A stretch of 64,000 nt of DNA. It comes from Epiperipatus broadwayi (Eukaryota; Onychophora; Udeonychophora; Euonychophora; Peripatidae). Position 1 is the first letter of the stretch, and each line of letters begins with the position of its first letter. Below the pieces are notes generated by a model. The model did not search any database, was not told the DNA's origin, and was given only the letters and a program-made list of their open reading frames with translations. A program made the position numbers and the translations under genes. The stretch lies in assembly GCA_028023455.1 (NCBI GenBank), contig JAQFVV010012531.1:2420001-2484000 (forward strand), in the 5' to 3' direction. Shown one piece after another: positions 1 through 12,994 of the stretch.

Positions 1-1010
1 AATAATTATTTCATTTAAAACAAAGAATAAAAGCAGTTTGAGTAGTATTGGGAAAAAAAAAAACTACATTTATTTTAATAATCTTTTAAAATTAAAATGA
101 ATGAAAACTTGATATTTTTTTTTAAAAATGCTTAACTCTATGAACAAACTTTATTTAAATACATATGATTTTACTTTAAATTGACTTAACACTTATAGTT
201 TATATATATCACTAGATATTTCTGCAGTAAGTTAATATGTATACCCCTTACTTATATATATATTTAATAAGTATATTATTATACATGTGTATAATGAATT
301 ATTAAGTAATATAAAAGTGATTGACATTTTTTCTTTTCATTGGAAAAGTCGATTTTTTAAAAATGCTTAACAAAACTATTATAAAAAGAATATTTAATAT
401 AGAGGCTTTTCCTTTAAATCTTAATTTTAAAAAATAAATATTTGAAATTTTCTCTAACGAGTGGTTTGGATTTAAACAACTAGGTCATCTATCTAAAATA
501 TTTTAGTGTCACTGCATTACCAGTGATTTATATCAAATGTACCAAATTTATTGAACCTTTATTTTAAAATTTTATTTTAACTTAAATCAAACTTTCAATT
601 GAAACAAAATCTATATACCACCCTGTTGCATGCATTACTGAAAACATTGAAGTTCTAAGAATGATTTAAATTTGATATCAAAATATTCAAAATTTTCTCT
701 GCTCTAGGTAACCTACCTAAAATATTTTAGTGTCATCTTGTATTGTCAGTGATTTATAAGAAATATATAAAATTTCTACAAATTTTATGAGTATAAATAC
801 ATTACATCTTGATTTAAAATTTTTGTTCTAACTTCAATAAAAGTGTTTACAAATTAATAAACAATCAGAGATTATAGCATAAATAAAAGCATTTAAAAAG
901 AATTATTAATTTGTGAAATAATAAAAAAAAAAAATATGGTAAAATTTAAAAAATTATCAAAAAATAAGTTTTTTTACTTTTACATAATTGCATTATTCTA
1001 TTTTTTTTTT
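1..1010. repeat. AT-rich intergenic DNA with a diverged direct duplication
   Basis: No gene is visible. The stretch near 440-600 is repeated at about 685-830: both contain a shared run reading CTAAAATATTTTAGTGTCA followed about 15 bases later by CAGTGATTTATA, preceded by AAATTTTCTCT and followed by similar T-rich sequence. A short AAAAATGCTTAAC string also occurs twice (near 125 and 360). The unit length is about 230 bp and the copies are clearly diverged, so this is an old duplication or part of an unrecognised repeat. Confidence 0.5.
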
Positions 1011-3650
1011 TAAAGTATTTTTGTTGATCATTTATGTAGCATATGGATTTTTTTAAAAATATTGTAACGATTAACAATATATAAAAGGAACTTATAGATT
1101 TTAATCAAGAAACAGGCTCACTAGTAGCTTTATTGAGTCTTTCAGTTTGTGTTCGGCCACATCTACATAACTCAATGATTGGGAAATTCAATTTATGAAA
1201 TAGATATACACATCAACTATGAGTTTTATGAATATGTTGATGAGAATTTAATAGCATCTAATAAGATCAAGTCCAACCAGCATTATTGTTGGTTTTGGAA
1301 AAAAATTGTAATCTCATAAGATGTCCATTTATTATGCTATAATTTTTTAGTTGTAGTTTGGGACAAATCATAAATAGTAAAATTCTTGAGTTATTGGCAA
1401 GTCCAACCTGCTTAACGGTTTTTTATATTTTTTCTATGAGGCAAATTTTCTTATAATATCTTCTAAAGGAATATATAAATGAAAAGGAACCACTAGAAAA
1501 AAGCACACTTGAGGATATCAGTAATATTTGTCATGGTATTTAAGAAATGTAATGCGGATACTTTTTCTCCAAACAGATGCACAGTATTCACCAAAAGAAT
1601 ATTTTAATGCTAAGGAAGTTATCTGTAAAGTGCTCACATCAACCTCAAATAATACTTGTCAGCTTTCCAAGGAGATCATTCCTAGAAATAATTTTAAATT
1701 AATTTCAGTTTATTGTTGCAAAAAGTTTTATTTGGATTAATGAAATATTTTTCTGTTGTTTGGATGAAAAATTGGCCATACTATTTTTGTTGGATTAGAA
1801 TAAGACTCATTTTTGAAAAAGTTTTCTAAATTTTTTATATCTTTTTGAAAGAATTTTTTATTTCTGAAAGAGATCTCTTCCATGAAGTCAAATCATCATT
1901 ATAAATGAATTTTCTGCATCTGGAAGATCACTGATAAATATATTAAGTAAAATAGATAAGAGAATTAAACCCATTGTAGACCATTCTATAAAAATTTTGC
2001 ATTTATTTCTACTTTCATTTAATGTCACTTCTCTATTTATATTAAAAAGCATTTTATCAAGTAAATTGATGATTTTTCTGCATTTAAAATTTTTATAAAC
2101 TTTTAGATCATTTTTCCAAATAAAATCATAAGTTGAGGTTAGATCAATAGAAAAGCACTTTTTCTTTATTTATTTTGGAAAACTTTTTTCAATTTGAATT
2201 ATTAAGGATGAAACTTGTTCATGGTAGCTTTTTCCTGTCTTAACGTGGTCTGCTCTTAGTGGAAAAAAATCTTGTATAATGATATTAGGCAATATTTTTT
2301 TTGGATCATTATTGAGTTTATTTTATGACTGCTATAGTTTTTCGATCTACATTTTGACTTTAGGATCTAAATCTTTTAATGAAAATGTACTGACTGTTCC
2401 TGATTTTTTTTTTTTTTCTGGTTTAAGAACAGTCAAGAGCAAGTTCAAGTTAACCAGTATCTATTATTTTTATTAGATTAATATTTAAGGAACATTGTAA
2501 TAAGAAGATTCCATTTCTGCTATAGTGATGCTTTATTTGTATTCTATCAATCTTGTATTTAAAAGTTTTTAATATATAAGAGTAGTAATCTCTTTAACAG
2601 TGACAATAGTAGTTCTTTTAGAGATGCTTTTACTACCAAATGTATGAAAAATGATAAGATCTTTCAACTAGATCTTATAAAGCTATATAAGTTTGTCAGA
2701 AATTGGCCACAGAGCACTTCTGGTTGTTCATATCTAGAATGAATTGCTTTTGATATTCTCAAGGGATAGATCATTTGCCTGCTAATGTTGTGAGTTTGTT
2801 AAACCTATCATTCCATTATATTGATTCTAGTTAGCTTAAATTCTATCACAGAAAAGAATAACTTTTAACTATAGGGATGTAAATTCCGGAGATGATTAAA
2901 CTTGGTTTATGATTGTTATGGGGAAAATGATTCAATATCAATAAATTAGCTGGTAATTGTGAACTTTTTTTGTTAAAGTAAAACATACATTAAGCATACT
3001 CTCAGTACATCATTTTCTTGAATGGAATGTACCTCCATGCTTGGCATCATAAAGTAAATGCTTGTTCTTTAAATGCATCCATTCTTAAAAGTTGATAATC
3101 TTGGATCTTCATTTGCTTATTTTCCAGAGGCTATTATTAGTTCTGGAAGAGGAGGCAGGGCCAAATTTGTATTATGATTTTTGTAAATATTACATCCATG
3201 AAAAATTATCCAAATGATCTTTGTAATATTGTTTGAACTATCTGTAATAGAAGTTGTTTGTTTAACAAAATGATTTGAAACAAAAAAAATCATACCATAT
3301 TTAGAATGCATTCTATTAAGAATCAAGGTAAATCCAGAAATTTTAAGATGTGCATTATTAGAAGAATGATGAATCTCCCAAAGTGCAAAAACATCAGCAT
3401 TGTGCTGAACAATTCTTTTGTAGAGGATCTCCAATTTTTATTTTGATATATTCTCAGTATCAAGCTGAATTCTGTTGTGTTTCTTGGATAGAAAAAATAT
3501 TTTGTAAAGAATATATCTGGCACTCTTAAGTTTTCCATGATTTTCAATACCATGTAGTCTATTTTCATTTCCAGATCCTACTATCCTCTTTTCTGTAGTT
3601 TTGGCATAACTATTTCCCATACTACAGGAGTTCGCATTAGTAATTTCATT
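1010..3650 (-). pseudogene. Decayed APE-type non-LTR retrotransposon (LINE), endonuclease plus reverse transcriptase
   Basis: Read on the minus strand, from high to low coordinates. An apurinic-type endonuclease remnant lies at about 3570-3117, with strings such as NADVFALWEIH, LKISGFTLILNR and SKYGM, as in the N-terminal part of Jockey-like LINE ORF2. Around 2280-2090 is a reverse-transcriptase block in which ADHVKTGKSYHEQ is followed by the CFSIDLTSTYDF finger-palm motif. The C-terminal region ends near 1150 with a Cys-rich CRCGRTQTERL remnant. The reading frame is broken many times, so no intact protein can be made. The 3' part (about 1010-1350) matches the segments at 11160-11640 and 12430-12880, which are further copies in the same orientation. 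The exact clade is inferred; Jockey-like is the best guess. Confidence 0.75.
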
Positions 3651-6380
3651 ATGTATTTTTATAGTTTGCTATTTTTAATCACCAGTTGATCAAGATAAAG
3701 TCTCGTTTCCACAGAGAGACAATTTGTTTCATGTTGCTCACATAGTGGGCTATAGAAGTTATCATCCATTTACTCCATCTTAATTTTCATATAAGTTGTA
3801 TCATAAGTATGTGTAAATATATAATAAAAAGAATTTGTTTATATATATATATTTGAGTATTGAAAAGTATTCTTATGCATATCAATATATATATATTGTA
3901 AAAATGCATTGTTAACAAAATTTGTGATATTCTCCATTTATTTTTATTAATATTATAATTAAAAATAATTAGATAAAATTGAGTTTAAAGTTTTTGTATT
4001 CTTTTCATAAGTATCTTTGTTTTTTTCATAGAGGAGTCAGCAACAGAAAATAAGTATTCAGGAATTGAGTTCAAGGGCATCCAAATTCTAATGTTTTTTT
4101 TTTTTATTTGGATTATATAATCTAATTTTAATTCCAAAACTTCCAAACTAACTGAGAGAATTAAAAAATGAATTCGTTGCCTGTGATTGTTAATATTTGA
4201 GCCATTTAAAATCCTTTTGGTATAATCACATTAGTTTTATTTGTGCAGTTTTAAAAGTGTAATGTTTTCCTATCTTTTTAATTGCACTTTATAGAGTAAC
4301 TCAAAGCTTTTTTTGTAAAATCATTGAATTCTTAGCACAGCTAAGAAAAACAAATAATCTAAAACCCCAGTCTGGTGAAGAGAAGGTTACATCAACAGCT
4401 TTGTACTAAGCAGCAGACCAATAGAAATGAAGTGAAAAAAATCACACATTATTTTTTAGATATGATTTTGGATCTTACAATGTTATTTCTAGATATGACA
4501 GTCATTAAGCTTATGGTTTAGTACTATGCATATCAACGCAATTGCAGGAGAATTTGGTTTTTGCCTAGAGAAAGGATTGTATAGAATGCTGTTTCAGGTT
4601 TCTTCACACGTGTTTAGCAGTTATTTACAAAATTACAGAAAGCAAAAAAAGGAATATGAAGAACTAAGATGGAAACATTTCCCAAAACATCTCTTAAACT
4701 GTTGAAAATACTACAAAAGCTTATGTCATCATAGTAATTCTGGATGATAAACACAACAATAATTCATATATTTATTATGAATAATTAACATATATATAAG
4801 CAAACAATACAATGCAAAAAAAAAAATTACAGGAAGCGATATTTGTCATTTTATTTCACATATTGTATATAATTTTAAAAAAATAAATATCAAAGTAATC
4901 AAAATACTTTAATTTTCTTATAAAATAAATATTTCACAAAAATGTGTGTGCAGGAATTTTATATGAAGCATCAAACAGCTCAGTAAACTTTATAATTCTT
5001 CACTATAGTGAAAATTAGTTGAGGTTTTGTCAATTAATTGTTAAAAAAACTGTAGTGAATGAAAAATACAGAAATCCATATTTTCAGAAACATTCTCTAA
5101 GTTTCATCTTAATCAAACCCGGTTTAACTGCTGCATGTACTGTGTTTACTGTTAAAAGCTCCATTTATGTATAATATATTCAGGCCATGAAATCGGTTGG
5201 CAGCTATGTATATATGTTGTTGGGTAAAGAAAACTAAACACAAAGTTTATTAAAACTTTAAGAGTTTATTCACTCTGAATAATAATGATATTAGTAAGAT
5301 AATAGTTCAGTCTGCTAGTTGAATATAAGATCACTTAGATTTCCTTAAAGTTCATTATCTCCTGAGATATTAATATATATTTAATCTCTTAATTTTGCAA
5401 GCACCTTAGCTCACACATTATATCAGAGGTAGTCTAAATAGATTTTTGATTAGAGCCTGATTTACTTCCAGAATAATTTTACATTTCCTAGTTTAACTTT
5501 TCACTAGTTTACTTTTGTTCTTTTTTTTCACATTTTTTTATGCACTCTTACAACCTGAGCAATTTCTCTAGCACTTTATACCATTAGGCAACAGTCTTGC
5601 ACACTCCTTAATTCTTCTGCAGACTCTTTTATCACTTGACTAATTTGCATAAAGTAGCTTTCATTAACATGTAAATTAGGCTGTTACTATTTTCAGTAAA
5701 AAATTATTTGTTTCTGCTTACTTAATTAGCTGTTTTATTTCTAGAGTGCTTTACATATTAGTACTAACAGCTTGTACACACCTTTACTTATTCATTAATA
5801 AATTAAAAATATGTATGTCTGTGTGTGTACACAGCAATGTATTTTTTAAAATGTTATATAGTAGTTCTCAACACACAAATGTGCTGCTAATACATACATG
5901 AATCATATAAAGGAATCATTAAAGTTTATGATACGCCATGAATGATGGAATAAATTATGTTAATATATTTGTTTAAAACCTCAAAAGATTCATTAGCTTA
6001 AATGAAGTACTTTGTAATATTTGAAACGATTTTGCAATAATATGAAAATGTCATTTAATTTTTTTATTGTTCTATTTAAATAATATGGTCATCTATGATG
6101 AAAAAGTTCTGGTTGTCTTCAAAATTTACTGAAAAATACAGTAAACCAATTTTCAAGAGTATTTAAATATTGATACTTCAGTAGTCAAAGTAGGGGGTTT
6201 GCAAAGTGTATCTGATATCAGGATACATGTTCTTTGTTGGTTTTCTTTTTCAGCATATTGATTGTCTGCTTTTTGTTCTCCTGTGTTGTTGCATTCATTG
6301 CAATTTAATTGTACATCAACTATTTAATCTATGAAGTTTCCGATGAGTTTGGAATAGGGCATTATAAGTGTAAATACAAT
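3650..6380. other. No recognised gene
   Basis: AT-rich sequence with homopolymer tracts and a TATA-rich microsatellite around 3838-3895. I saw no coherent reading frame, RNA gene or terminal repeat. Confidence 0.5.
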
Positions 6381-6384
6381 TTTA

Positions 6385-6790
6385 GGGGGGTGCTTATGCA
6401 TTAGACTTGCCATGAAATATCACACCCATATTAATCCAGGCAATAACTGGAAGATAAAGAAATAGAATGTGAATTAAAAACTTTTATCATTTATTTTTCA
6501 TAGTGTAACTTCTAGGATGATTTAATTGATAATCAAATTTACAATTTATTTTTTTGTCACCAAACAATCACAACCACATTATTGAAAAGAAAAAAGATTT
6601 AATTTAATATGTCAATATTTAAATTTTTTTTTTATTTGAAAGAAATAACAACATCTGTTTACATTTAAAAAAAGGCTTTGTAATGCAAACAATATATAAT
6701 CAAAATACAAACTTTAACAGATAATAGCAATTAAATGTATTTGTTTGTGCTGACAATTTTCATGGCAAGTCTAATACATAAATACCTTTT
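6385..6790. mobile_element. Short inverted-repeat element (MITE)
   Basis: A terminal inverted repeat of roughly 28 bp is seen: GTGCTTATGCATTAGACTTG at 6390-6409 (continuing CCATGAAA) is matched in reverse complement by CATGGCAAGTCTAATACATA at 6761-6780. The flanks outside (TTTAGGGG on the left, TTTTAGGG on the right) are similar to each other but in direct orientation. The interior of about 340 bp has no open frame. This fits a non-autonomous DNA transposon; the GTGCTTATG-type end suggests the Tc1/mariner group, which is inference. Confidence 0.6.
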
Positions 6791-6794
6791 AGGG

Positions 6795-8445
6795 TTATGT
6801 CAGAATGATAGAAGATTTTGGAATTTAATTGATAAACAGCAAGCTATTCTTGTGACATATTCTTGTAAATTTTGAATTTCAATTTATGAAGTACTTTAAT
6901 CTAAATACTGAGAATTCTAAATTTCTTTTAGACAGTTACTCAAAAGTCAAAAATTTTTGTTAATTTATAAAAAACTAAAGATGTACAATGGCAAATATTG
7001 TATTAAAGTTTTAAGATAGATGTAAAAACTAACAAAATATGAATATATCAAGTATTTATATTATGTAAATAGAATTTTGAATTAATAAATTGGCTTAATA
7101 TATATTGAGCACACTTTAAGCTCACAATTCTATACTCTGCAAAATTAAAATGAGATGTCGTAATTATCAACCTACCATTTGGGATTTTTTTTTTTTTTCT
7201 ATATTAAAAGTTGCAGTTGACTTCTGCATAAATTTCTCATATATTTGCCTTTAATTTCCATATCGTCATACAGATTGCATGATCCTTCTTTTTAGAAACA
7301 ATTTTTAATTTTACTAATTTTTTTTTAGCCTAATGTTAACATGTTCTAATAAAATATATATTTTTATCTATTTAATGTTATTGTTGGTATACAATTGTCA
7401 ACTTCAATAATTACTTTATTATTTCTGTAAATCTATGTAATGAATACACTGTAAAAATTAATTTTTTATTCTTTTAAATAATTTTGTATACATTTATGGT
7501 GCTTATTAAACAAGTGATTAAAGATACGAGAAAAATGCAAATGGCTTCCATGGTGTTTTGACTAAATCAGTCTAGATCAAATTGTCTAACACAAGATAGT
7601 CATTTCCATTGTTCTTTACTTATCTAATCATGATAATGTATTAGTTCAATTTATAAAGAACAATGAGAATTGACATTGAAAGATGTAGATACTTTGGATT
7701 TGGTAAAACTTGTGAATGTGTGATGTTATTTAAGAAATATATATATATAATCTTGTGTATAAGGAAAAAGAATATTATGATTTACTTTAAGAACTTGTTT
7801 AATTGATAAATATCGACTGAATATCCTTAATATAAAAAAATGTATATTATGATTGGTGATATAATTTCAGTCATGAAAATCATTTCCATTTATAAAAGGT
7901 GCATTTATTTGAATATCACTTTAGTTATTTACAGATGCATGCTGTTAAAGTAGTATTTATGAATTGATATGCATCTAATTCTGTTTTTACACAAACTTTT
8001 TTTAAACGATTTTGTGATTTAATACGATTTAAAAAAAAAAAAATTCTCTTACACAAATTGTTTTGAAATAACACAATCAATTAAAAAACTAAGAAAAACA
8101 ATTTATGTTTATTGTTATCATCTCATTTGATAAAAAAAAAAGTTTCATCTTATTTCCCATTATTTTTCAAAAAATTCCCTTTTTTGAGAATATTTCTGCA
8201 AATAAGGAAATTTGCTTGACTGCAATTTAACGTTATTGACATTTTGTTTTGAAAAGGGAAGTACCTTGTTGGTGTTGATGTTAAAAAAATTTAAGCAAAA
8301 CCAAAGCTAGATTTGATTTATTAATTTTGTCAAAATTTAATAGATAATAAGTTGTACGTTGCATGCATATTTTCAAATCTGTGTTTTGTTAATTAAGTCT
8401 GAAATAATTTCTATAGCTCTCATACAAAGTCAAATAATGCACCTA
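6795..8445. other. No recognised gene
   Basis: AT-rich sequence with many A and T runs. No ORF, repeat ends or RNA structure that I can support. Confidence 0.5.
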
Positions 8446-8449
8446 CAAA

Positions 8450-8680
8450 AAAGAATAAGAAAATGATTACTTTGGATACTAAAATTCAAATTTTAGATCA
8501 TCTTACAACCAGAAAAGGAGCAACATCTGTAGGAAAGCATTTTGGTTTACATAAAACTATTATAAAAATTATTAAAGATAATGAAACTGCTATTAGGAAG
8601 GCGGTATGTTCTAGAACAAAATTAAGTGATAGCAGTGATATTGCAATCATTATTGTCAGAAAATGAGAGCAAATAAAATC
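8450..8680 (+). pseudogene. Fragment of a pogo/Tigger-type transposase, N-terminal helix-turn-helix
   Basis: The frame from 8463 to 8666 encodes 67 residues beginning MITLDTKIQILDHL, then KGATSVGKHFGLHKT and IIKDNETAIRKAV. This matches the pattern of the CENP-B/psq-type N-terminal DNA-binding domain of pogo/Tigger-superfamily transposases: a K-I-x-I-L-D-x-L helix, then G-A-T-S-V-G-x-x-x-G-L, then an I-K-x-N-E-x-x-I-R segment. In-frame lysine and arginine codons lie just upstream. The usual second helix-turn-helix and the DDE catalytic domain are absent, since the frame stops after about 65 residues and nothing follows. Terminal repeats were not found. A truncated relic; host domestication is not suggested by anything here. 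Confidence 0.7.
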
Positions 8681-8789
8681 TTGTTATGTATAACTCAGAT
8701 TACATATTCTGCCCAATTTCTATGTTCATTAATTCTTAATGTTTGAAATTTATGTTCTTATAATTCATTTTTATTTATGTGTAATGTTT

Positions 8790-9195
8790 AAACCCCAAAC
8801 ATTACATGATCACCATTTCTTATGCTTGCTCAAGCTGTTAAAACAGGCAAAACTTTCCATACAGTAGTGCCACTCAGTGCAAGCCAGAGTAATAGGATAG
8901 TGGTGGCTATAGTTATTAAAGAACCAAAGACACCAAAATATATGGGTACTGAACTGAGTTCAGGCTTGTATAACTATATAAGCTAATGAGCTTGGATTGA
9001 AAATATTGTTTTCAATTTTAGATTCAGTTTTGTAGTTAAGTAGATAAAAGGTGGCTGCTGGAGGGTTGCATTAGATGCTAAGATCTAGGTGCAGTGCTTT
9101 CAGATCCAAAGTTCCTCACTGATGAAAACCACAAACTAAAAGTTTTCTGGCATCCATTGATTACTCTGATTTGCACTGAGTGGCACTGTTAGGAG
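8790..9195 (+). repeat. SINE-like interspersed repeat (family A), body plus an inverted tail
   Basis: A copy of a roughly 430-bp repeat that recurs through the window. The body runs from about 8913 (TGGTGGCTATAGTTATTAAAG) through GGTGGCTGCTGGAGGGTTGC, GATCTAGGTGCAGTGCT and CCTCACTGATGAAAACCACA, to CCATTGATTACTCTG and CACTGAGTGGCACTG near 9190. Immediately to the left (8790-8910) the tail part of the same family is present in opposite orientation (CAGTAGTGCCACTCAGTGCA), so the unit is bounded by an inverted repeat. No coding potential. No clear tRNA-type promoter boxes were recognised, so 'SINE-like' describes its size and dispersion only. Confidence 0.6.
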
Positions 9196-9199
9196 GATT

Positions 9200-9770
9200 G
9201 TTGAGTGTTATAGTGGTAAGGAATGGGATAAAAGAATAGAAGCATTAATAAAAAATAGGGAGTTGGAGAGATGGAGGGTAAGAAGAGTTTAAATATATAT
9301 AGAAGTAAACGGAATATTGGATGCGAGTTAATTTATGATAATGGTAAGGAAAGTAGTTTACTGTTTAAGGCTCGAACAGGATCTTTAGCAACAAGAGAAT
9401 ATACATGTAAATGGAAAACTATGGGTGATTTAGTGTGCAAATTGTGTAAGGAAGGTATAGAAAATATTAGGCATCTGTTGATTGAATGTAAATGCTTGAA
9501 AGCAGAAAGGGTACAGATAATGAAGTTATGGGAGAATAGGTATGAACAAAGTGAATATACAGAAAGTTTGCGAAAAGATAAGGGGGATTTAGATATAAAG
9601 GCCATAGAGTTGACAAAGATTATGTTGTGGAAATGGGATTGGGCAGAATATGGGAAGAGTTAGAGTGGGGAATGGAAAATAAAGTGGCTAACAGGTTTAT
9701 CTGGGCATGATTGCTGAGATATTCTTGACTTCGTTTAAGGAGAAGCCAAATACATCACATCACGTAAAAT
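9200..9770 (+). pseudogene. 3' end of a LINE ORF2 with Cys/His knuckle
   Basis: A 130-codon frame (9271-9663) encodes the C-terminal tail of a non-LTR retrotransposon reverse-transcriptase protein. Visible features are SLLFKARTGSL, then CKLCKEGIENIRHLLIECKC, the C-x2-C-x(n)-H-x4-C knuckle (zf-RVT type) found downstream of the RT domain in many LINEs, then a Trp-rich end (LWKWDWAEYGKS). Similar coding sense continues upstream in another frame (EWDKRIEALI, about 9210-9265), which indicates a frameshift and 5' truncation. A short 3' UTR follows to about 9770. It abuts the family A repeat at its 5' side. The family differs from the LINE at 1.0-3.65 kb. Confidence 0.7.
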
Positions 9771-9779
9771 AAAATTTGA

Positions 9780-10180
9780 TAGCATGCAAAAAAAGGTAAG
9801 AGTCTAACAAGATTTTTCATTTGGTTTATTTCATTATTTTTGTTGATTTCTTAGGTCTGGAACTAACATTCTAATTTTTTATATATACAAGTATTTTTTT
9901 ACACAATTTCTTTTTACAGGTAATTTTTAGGGATCAATCTATCGTATAAAAACAGAATTAGTTTATATAAAAAATATTTAGAAATTGTGTTGGGTGTACA
10001 ATGAGTTTTGATATTTATCATTTGCATTATATGTTTTTATATTATTAAAACATGTTTGTGCCACACAATTAACTGAATACAGTGGCTGCCACATCATATT
10101 CATGCCTGATGTCTCGCGCTAGTCTAAACTTCTTCATCTTCACAACTGGTCTATTGAACATGATTTTTAAATACATGTAT
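9780..10180. other. No recognised gene
   Basis: AT-rich unique-looking sequence. A 60-codon open frame begins at 10082, but it runs into the tRNA-like repeat and shows no recognisable motif. Confidence 0.4.
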
Positions 10181-10184
10181 GTAT

Positions 10185-10440
10185 GTGTGGTGGCAATGCA
10201 TCCAACTAACATGTCAATAGCTGGGTTTAAAATCGATGCTAATGAGATTTGTAATCAAGCTTAGGGATTTTCTTTCAGGCAACCAACCAAACTTGGTTGA
10301 TAAATGAATATCCAGGGTTTTTTTTAGTTAGATGGTAAAACAAGATGGAAAACTATTAAAAACTTATTACTAGCCTGAAATTGGTAAGTTTGATAATGCT
10401 TTCTTCACTTTTCTTTTATGATAGGCACTTTAAATGCTAT
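10185..10440 (+). repeat. tRNA-derived SINE candidate (family B), copy 1
   Basis: The head contains a degenerate A box (TGGCAATGCATCC, near 10190) and a B-box-like GGGTTTAAAATCG (near 10223), spaced as in tRNA genes. The body then reads CAAGCTTAGGGATTTTCTTT and continues to TTGGTAAGTTTGATAATGC near 10410. The body matches a second copy at 60535-60815. No open frame of note. The tRNA of origin cannot be named from this decayed copy. Confidence 0.5.
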
Positions 10441-10444
10441 TTGA

Positions 10445-11155
10445 TCTCATCTATATATAAATGTAGCTAATATGATTATGTTTATTTTAATGATATCAAG
10501 AACTCATTAAAGTTTTCATAGCTTCAAAATTGAGATGCTAAAATAATGTATGGTTGTAAACTGTAATCAATGGTTATCATGTGGTCGTAATATTTTTTGA
10601 TTTAGTTTTTGGCTGAAATCTTACAAACATATATTCAAATAGACTACCATTAATCCAACATCACTAATTGAAAAACTTCTGTTATCTTAACAAAATTGTT
10701 GCAATTTATTATTTTAATTGCTACTGTATAAAAATTTTGTGCTATTATAAATGTAAGCATATTACGTATTTAAAGTGTTATAATATTATCAGTGTAATAA
10801 ATTTATACATTTTACAAAAAATATTTCAATATACATAAAATAAAATAATTTAATATATCAAGATAGAAAAAATAATGTTTATTTATCAGTGAAGTTTGAG
10901 GTTATAATAAGCAGGAAAAGGTTTATTAAAATCTGAAACATTTACAAATTCAAAATAGCTCTGGAACCAGGGATTTAGGATTAATGATTAAGCTACTTGT
11001 TTATATATTATACTGAGTCATATTAAGATTAATAATTTAGATAACTGCATATTATGAAATGAATATAATTATTGATATCTCTTCAAAACCTTTGTTGCAA
11101 CCATATGAGAGAAAATTTTGTTTAAAAAAATATAAATTGGGCAGTTATTTCATGT
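10445..11155. other. No recognised gene
   Basis: AT-rich sequence without coherent frames or terminal repeats. Confidence 0.45.
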
Positions 11156-11159
11156 ATTT

Positions 11160-11640
11160 GGTAGTATTTATTTAATTAGCACATAGATTTGTTTTGGACA
11201 TATTAACATACAAAAGAATGGATTTGTTTTGGATATATTACAATTAACATGCAAAAGAATCCGTAGAGATTTCAACTAGAAAATAAAATCATTAGTGGGC
11301 TTATTAAGCCCTTTTAATTCCGCCATTCATAGTACACCTACATAGGTCAGAGGTGCATAAATTCAATTTTTGAAGCAGATGAGCACAATAATTGTGAATG
11401 GTCCTGAATTGATTGATGAGACTTCAGAAATGTGTAAAAAGATCAAATCCAATTGACTATTAATAGATCTGGAAAAAGAAATTTCTTTGAAACCTCTTAA
11501 GAAGATACTTGTCCTGATTAAAAGCATTCTTAATTGAGCATTCTGAAAGAGGATTTTTGATGCTTTGTCTTAAATATTGAAATATACCTTGTGTTAGTAG
11601 TAAATATGATCTACTTAATAGCTCTTATATATAGCCTTTC
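11160..11640 (-). pseudogene. LINE 3' fragment, same family as 1010-3650
   Basis: Shares an ordered set of short blocks with the LINE at 1.0-1.35 kb and with 12430-12880: a GTAGAGATTTCAACTAGAAA block, an AATCATTAGTGGGCTTATT block, a TGATTGATGAGACTTCAG block and AGATCTGGAAAAAGAAA. The coding strand is minus, by analogy with the longer copy. It is 5'-truncated and too mutated to translate. Confidence 0.55.
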
Positions 11641-11644
11641 CCTG

Positions 11645-12425
11645 GATGACATTGCAAGTATAATGTATTGGTAAGTACTACTAACATCAATTCGTGGTAA
11701 ACAGGCTTCATCCTAATGATTTGCTGATTAATGACATCAAATTATAAAAAAGAAACAAAGCTATGACATTGGTTTAGAGAAAGTTACCCAATTCATTATA
11801 GTTGACACTTCTAAATGAAAAAGATCAATAAATTTACTAATTCAGATTTGCAGCAGTTATAAATGTGAAACATTTCACTTTTTTGAATACCCCTCCTTCC
11901 TATTCGGGATCTTTTACTATTATTTATTTTTTAGATACCTTTTTTGGAATAAACATTCTCTATGAACTGATAAAATAATAATTACTCAAATGATTTATTG
12001 CTTGGGATTTCATAAGTTTGAGTGTTAGAGATGACAGAGCTGGGCATTATGGTATAATTAATTTTTATTAGGTTTTTAACATTTGATTGCTTAGCCGGAC
12101 CTTTTTTTTTTTAATTTTTAGAAAATTTTAATGATAGTGCATTTGCCTGCCATACCTACTTGAATTCAAATCTGAAATGAATAAACTTGAAATTTTTTTA
12201 ATAAGTTTAGAAATTTTTTTTTTTAGGTAAGCCATCCATAGCCATTTCAACTAAATAATCAACATTAGTTGTTAAATAAGCCTTCAACTATTAGTTGGTG
12301 AGTAAAAAAACTATTAAATCTTAATCATTCAACAAACAAAAAACATGGAAAGAATCTTCTCATTCACTTATTCCTTTATGAGAGGCTTTTGAAAAGAGGT
12401 TTTTAATCTTTAGTGACCTATTTAA
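11645..12425. other. No recognised gene
   Basis: AT-rich filler between two LINE 3' fragments. It may be older sequence of the same LINE, but no motif could be read. Confidence 0.35.
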
Positions 12426-12429
12426 AGGC

Positions 12430-12880
12430 TATATTACCAATATTTTTTATTTATATAGCATATGAATTTTTTTTAGACACCTTAACTAAAAACTGTAGAG
12501 ATTCCAACCAGGAAATAGAATCACTAATGGCTTTATAAATTTCTTCACTTCTGCAACTATGGTCAAAGATTTGATAATCATTAATTATATGGTTTGTGTT
12601 TGTCCATAGCTTTATAAGTCAATAACTGTTAAATTATCCATATGAATGGAATAATCATGGATTCTCCTGAATCTGTGGATGAGACTTCAGTTATATTTAG
12701 AAAGATAAAATCCAGCTGACTTTCTTGATAGATCTGGAAAAAGAAAGTTGTTTTAAACCTCATAAAAATCCCATTTTTTTAATGCTATAATACTTAAATT
12801 GCAGATTCTTGTTGAACATTTAGGTTTTTACATATAGCTATAGTTTCAAAGCAACTCGTAATTATTTGTATGATTTTTTA
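12430..12880 (-). pseudogene. LINE 3' fragment, same family as 1010-3650
   Basis: Contains ATATAGCATATGAATTTTTT, GTAGAGATTCCAACCAGGAA, ATAGAATCACTAATGGCTTT, GTGGATGAGACTTCAG and AGATCTGGAAAAAGAAAG in the same order as the copy at 11160-11640 and as the 3' end of the LINE at 1.0 kb. Non-coding decayed remnant. Confidence 0.6.
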
Positions 12881-12994
12881 ATGATTATGCAATAGAACAG
12901 CATGTTGTATTGTTAAGTAAGTCATTTGTTGTTTGTGACTAGTCAAAATGATAGTGTAATATATATAGACAGTTTTCAACATTTTGAAAGTAAT

